Positions 60,251-64,000 of a stretch of 64,000 bases of DNA are shown here, one piece after another. This DNA comes from Corythucha ciliata (Eukaryota; Arthropoda; Insecta; Hemiptera; Tingidae): the NCBI GenBank assembly GCA_038030265.1, contig CM075938.1, positions 19,693,009 through 19,757,008 of the forward strand. Direction: 5' to 3'. How positions within the stretch are numbered: the first letter of the stretch is position 1; each line of letters starts with the position of its first letter. Both the position numbers and the translations under genes were made by a program. The notes under the pieces are model-generated. The model made no database searches. It saw nothing but the letters and a program-made list of their open reading frames with translations, and had not been told where the DNA came from.

Positions 60251-62879
60251 GCAATTAAAACACACACAAAAAAAACAATTTCACAATACAATTCAACAAC
60301 CAATCAACGAAGCACAACAACACAACAACGTACATTGGAACCATTGACTCTGTGTAGTTTGGGCTTAGATTGTCAGTTTCCAGGTCAAATGTAGCCCCCG
60401 CTTTCGACTATAGTCCCTGGAAAAACTTTGGTGGCACTAAAATGGCAGTTCCAAAAAAAAGTAAACCTTTGCAAAAATGATGGGAACAAAGAAATTAAAT
60501 CCAACCTCATTCTCCCCGGCCATTCTCCAGCTATCCACCAACCCCCACTCCATCAACCCTTCACCATTTCCATTACAGCCAGGATAGCGCATCACCACCG
60601 CCCCCGAAAAACTCCCCCCTCCCATCACCACTGTCGTCGCTGATGCTTTTCTCATCCCCTCAATTCTCGTAAAAAGTAATGGCGGGGGATCTTTCTTGGT
60701 CCTATATCTTGTGATAACGTTCAGGCATTTTTTGCCCACTGGTTTTCCCCCCCATTTTTTTATACTTCTTCGTCGTTTCTTTTTCCTCTCCATAGACCTC
60801 CTTATACTCTCCTCTCCCCACCCCGCTACCATTGTCTTTACAAATGACGACACTTGGTCGTAGAAGAGGTGGAGCTTTTTTTTTCTGGGACAAGAAAAGC
60901 GGCCTATCTTAATGAGGTCGATGAAAAACTAAACCCTTCAACCTTTTTTTACTCCCCCCTGGGGGTTTTTCTTTCTTCAATTTTCGTATGCTCCACTCTT
61001 ATGTTTCTCGGTTTTTGTTTTGCTAAAAATGGAAGACCTCGCATAGGGAGAAGCAAGATTTTCCATTCGATTAATTTTGCTTTTCATAAAACTCGAACTG
61101 AAACTTTGCCCCCCCCCCACACACACACAGCCGCATACTTTCATTTTTTCTCCCCCACCCCACCAGAATACCCTTTTATCCTTTAACAAATTTCGTTCCA
61201 GCTAAGTAATTAATCCGGACGCTCGTAGCAATTGACGTCGTGGGTTGGAGGAGAACACCAAGCGGAGACACTTTCGAGCTTTTAGGAGGCTTCCTGCGAG
61301 AAGAGAAAAGGGATGACGCTGGTGGGGGTGGGGATTTATAAGTTAATTAAGATGTCCGAGATTACTTTTGCTCGCAATAGACGCTCCTGGATTAAACTGA
61401 TGTAATTAACTTAATAGATGAGTGGGGAGCGTTAAAGTTGAACAACTGTGGGGAGGGGTGTTCTTGTAAAAGATAGAAGTCTTGAAAATAAGAAGGTAAA
61501 AAAAGTTGGCTGAGCCTTCGTGGGTGGGAGGCTTGTGACTTATGGCCTAAAATCCCCTCTTAGGGAACCTTTTTTCTTAAAGTATAACTTTGACTTAACA
61601 TGTTTGTATAGGGGGGCGGCGAAAAATTTGTAGTTGTAAAATCGGCCCCCCCTCCGCCTTAGGGTATTGGGTGCGGAAGGAGTTGGCTGTGTTTTTTCTT
61701 CGTTCTGTCCAGTTAAGCTTAAATTGTGGAACATCTTGTTCCTTAAACGATGAGTTAGATACAAAAGCAAGATTAAGAAGTATAAACGTCAACTTTTAAT
61801 GAATGTATGGATTTAAAGATGGTAAGGGGGTGGGGAGGGGATCGAAAACTGTGCCCTTTTTAGTATTTTCAGATTAAAGTAACGTGTTCATTATAATTCC
61901 CGGAATTTCAGAACGTCTCTTCTGATGCCCACTCCCCCCTCATAATCCTCTTCATTATACTTACAAGTTTCAAATTTCTTGAAGAGCGTGCGCTATATCT
62001 TTCCCCCGCTAACACTAAAAATACACTTTCTCGCAGCCACGTTAAATTCAACAAATTTGTTTCTCTTCTCCATTGCGCTTGTCTTCCACTAATTTTATTT
62101 TTGTACAACACGGAATTTCCCTTGTTTTTAGGGTACTCAAAGTAAAATCTTGGGTAAGCCGAGCTCACTGATACGCACACGCCCACGTCACCCTTCCTCG
62201 TTTTAATTTCATTTTTTTATGATTCATACAACGTGCGAACTACTTTCAGTTGTCCCTAAAAAAAAGAGAAAAAATGGTTTTTTGATGTTTTTCGCGGCAA
62301 ATGAGGCTCGTCGTGTGTGGGCCTGTCGCCCACTTCAAATCCTATAATGATATTGAAATTCACGGCGCTAGCTCTCTGTAGGTCAGCGCAATGCACCCCT
62401 ACCTCCCCACCCAACAACACGCGGTCGTCCTAACGAGACATTTCACGGGATAAAACAGAATAAAAATGATTTCTGCTGAACGCTGTCGTCTTCTTACTCC
62501 ACGTTGTAATATTTTCTCTCTTTTTAGAAACTCTTGAAGGGGAATCCTATGGAAACCAGTCTGCGAGGCTAAAAATAAATATTTTCCAGCTATAATTTCT
62601 ACTATCCTAACGTAAATAACACTTTACGGAGAAAAGCTTTCCAGGAAAGACCCCCCCCCCCCACCACATACTCACGTTGACTCGTAGGAAGAAAGAGAGC
62701 GCTTTCCCTTGTTTGTGACGAACTTTTGTAATGATATTGATACACTTTGTTTCCTCTCAATTAAAGACACGCTTGAGAAGCTGAATAGGTGGAAAAAGAT
62801 CGCATCATTAAATTAAAAAGCTCGAGCATTTTAAAATAATAAATCTGACAACTTCTGAACTCCCCAGTATAAGAGGTGA
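60251..62879. other. plain region: no gene seen
   Basis: A CA/AC-rich tract at 60255-60330, C runs at 61109-61118 and 62651-62662, and an (AC)-type run at 61118-61128. Open frames up to 138 codons (minus strand, 60437-60853) are Gly/Arg/Lys-rich and domainless. Confidence 0.55.
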
Positions 62880-63540
62880 CTAAATAGGTGTAGATGGATC
62901 CCTAGCTGTCAGCCTCAGCAGGGTGGTAGACGTCAGGGTCAGCCCAACCCAACACTCATGTCTTCATCGCCTCAGGGAAACAATGTGAACCAGATCGAAG
63001 AACAGCTGTTCTTTGTCAGAGTGGCGGCTGTTGCCACGAAGGGTGACGAAGAGGGCCTCCGCACCCTGTTATCGTTGGCAACTGAGGATACTAGCAGATA
63101 CAAAGAGGGAGCGACCGCCTCTCTCGTTCTGATTCCTGTCAGATTCTGTTGTTTATGATAAAAAAGAATCAATTTCGCGCGTTTGGCTCTTTCAAATCTC
63201 AAATTAAAAGGTCCCCTGTGGGGTGCTAGAATGGCTGACGCGAGCAGCAACAGGAAATACTCCAGCAACTTCGACTAAGCGACCTCCTCACCCTCCAGAT
63301 CTCAAGGCCAGCACTCGGCTATCGGACGACAGTCCTCCTCTGTGCCTGTGGTGCTGTAGGTCCTCTGATGTGTGGGACACTCCCTGAGCAGCGCCAGCCT
63401 CCAACCTCCGCCACCCCCCCCCCCTCAATACCGCATGACACAACTTGTCTGACACCCGTGGTACTGACCCATGGAAGGGCCAAAGGACACCCTTGCCTAG
63501 ACCACACGGGAGCCACGGTAACAGCGCTGGCATAATGGTC
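62880..63540 (+). other. GC-rich coding-like patch, possible exon or decayed gene fragment
   Basis: A forward frame is open from about 62880 to 63160 (ATG at 62958). Its middle (about 62977-63117) reads like real protein: acidic, amphipathic, with an AAVATKGDEEGLRTLLSLA stretch loosely resembling an ankyrin-repeat helix pair. TCTTCATCGCCTCAG at 62960-62975 could be a splice acceptor; no good donor follows. After a stop near 63156 and a short island-repeat unit, a second protein-like stretch follows (63210-63380) in other frames, including Leu/Gln-rich and Pro-rich/Cys-rich peptides. It could be two exons, a frameshifted pseudogene or a retroelement fragment. I do not recognise the family, and the ankyrin likeness is a weak inference. 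Confidence 0.3.
63166..63206 (-). repeat. single 31-bp island repeat unit, orientation B
   Basis: GAATCAATTTCGCGCGTTTG then GCTCTTTCAAATC is one well-preserved unit standing alone between two GC-rich coding-like segments. It contains TTTCGCGC exactly. Confidence 0.6.
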
Positions 63541-63639
63541 CCGACCGCCAGACTATGAGAGACAAGAGAATGAGTTGAGTAGAGGCTAGTACGCTAGTCT
63601 CATGAAGTCCTCCCGGATGCAAATCGACAAATTCGATGA

Positions 63640-64000
63640 AACGAATTTGCGCATTTTCTCACCTTTAGCAGCAAAGTAGCGTTTTTATCCACGATGTTTC
63701 TTGGGTTTCCACGAGTTTTGGAGCTTTCCTCAATGTTAGCAGCGAGTTAGCGATTTTTCCAATTTTGTAGCAGGGGATTAGCACTTTTCTCAGTTTTAGC
63801 TGAAAATAAGCGTTTTTCCTCAATATTAACCGCGAATTAGAGTGCTATTCACAGATAGGGATTTTTTTGGTTCACTATAAGTTATGCATGAGAGATTTTT
63901 CTCAGTTTTACCCGGGAATTAGCGCGTTTTTCACCGATTACCATAAATTGGCGCCTTTTCTCAATTTCTGCCTTGAAAGTCGGCCTTCAGAAGCCGTGAA
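63640..64000 (+). repeat. second 30-bp degenerate repeat family, continues past window end
   Basis: Units TTTAGCAGCAAAGTAGCG, TGTTAGCAGCGAGTTAGCG, TTTTGTAGCAGGGGATTAGC, GTTTTAGCTGAAAATAAGCG, ATATTAACCGCGAATTAG and TTTTACCCGGGAATTAGCGC, separated by TTTTTCTCA-type spacers, at roughly 30-bp steps. Same family as 41706-41890. Confidence 0.75.

Overview
The window looks like non-coding nuclear DNA from an invertebrate animal. An arthropod is my best guess. A sap-feeding hemipteran such as a whitefly is a weak impression from the repeat style only and is not demonstrated. By eye the GC content is near 40%. No conserved protein family, operon, rRNA or intact tRNA gene is visible. Open frames are short and scattered over all six frames. 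The only stretch that reads like coding sequence is a GC-rich patch at about 62880-63540, and even that is weak. The window could be intergenic DNA or one very large intron.

Two kinds of DNA alternate. 'Plain' stretches of about 2.5-5.5 kb (for example 2446-6889, 8876-12539, 13408-19015, 19621-24280, 25446-28599, 31851-35540, 37301-40680, 42170-46017, 46966-51600, 53401-57019, 60251-62879) are full of purine/pyrimidine tracts. They carry most of the window's very abundant poly-G/poly-C runs of 9-14 bases, plus a few microsatellites. Between them lie 'islands' of about 0.7-4 kb, made of a very degenerate tandem repeat with a unit of about 30-31 bp. One strand reads roughly GAGCCAAACCCGCGAAATT followed by GGTTTTTGAA (orientation A). 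The opposite orientation (B) reads AATTTCGCGGGTTTGGCTC followed by TTTCAAAAACC. A second family of about 30 bp (core GCCGCGAATTAGCGC, then TTTTCTCAATTTTA) occurs at 41706-41890 and 63640-64000. Islands start near 1, 6.9, 12.5, 19.0, 24.3, 28.6, 35.6, 40.6, 46.0, 51.6, 56.5-57 and 63 kb, a fairly even spacing of about 4.5-7 kb.

The islands are also where almost all recognisable mobile elements sit. They include two hAT-type non-autonomous elements with terminal inverted repeats and 8-bp target duplications (30463-31601 and 58464-58831) and a pair of hAT-like termini 2 kb apart (57231/59229). There are PIF/Harbinger-like MITEs flanked by TAA (7003-7486, 8735-8872) and relatives (24862-24999, 46021-46172). 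A 652-bp element has inverted repeats of about 200 bp (12756-13407). There is a tRNA-derived SINE with A and B boxes (59319-59613), a satellite-like array of about 293 bp per unit (29130-29878), a 25-bp minisatellite (52383-52490), a 17-bp minisatellite (1022-2245) and several strong hairpins.

No genes act together here. The biology on view is repeat and transposon dynamics: old 31-bp arrays serving as landing sites for younger non-autonomous DNA transposons, some nested. The candidate for something undescribed is the 31-bp island family itself. Its period equals about three helical turns, each unit carries an A-tract, it has a CpG-rich core resembling an E2F site, and it recurs in both orientations at quasi-regular intervals.
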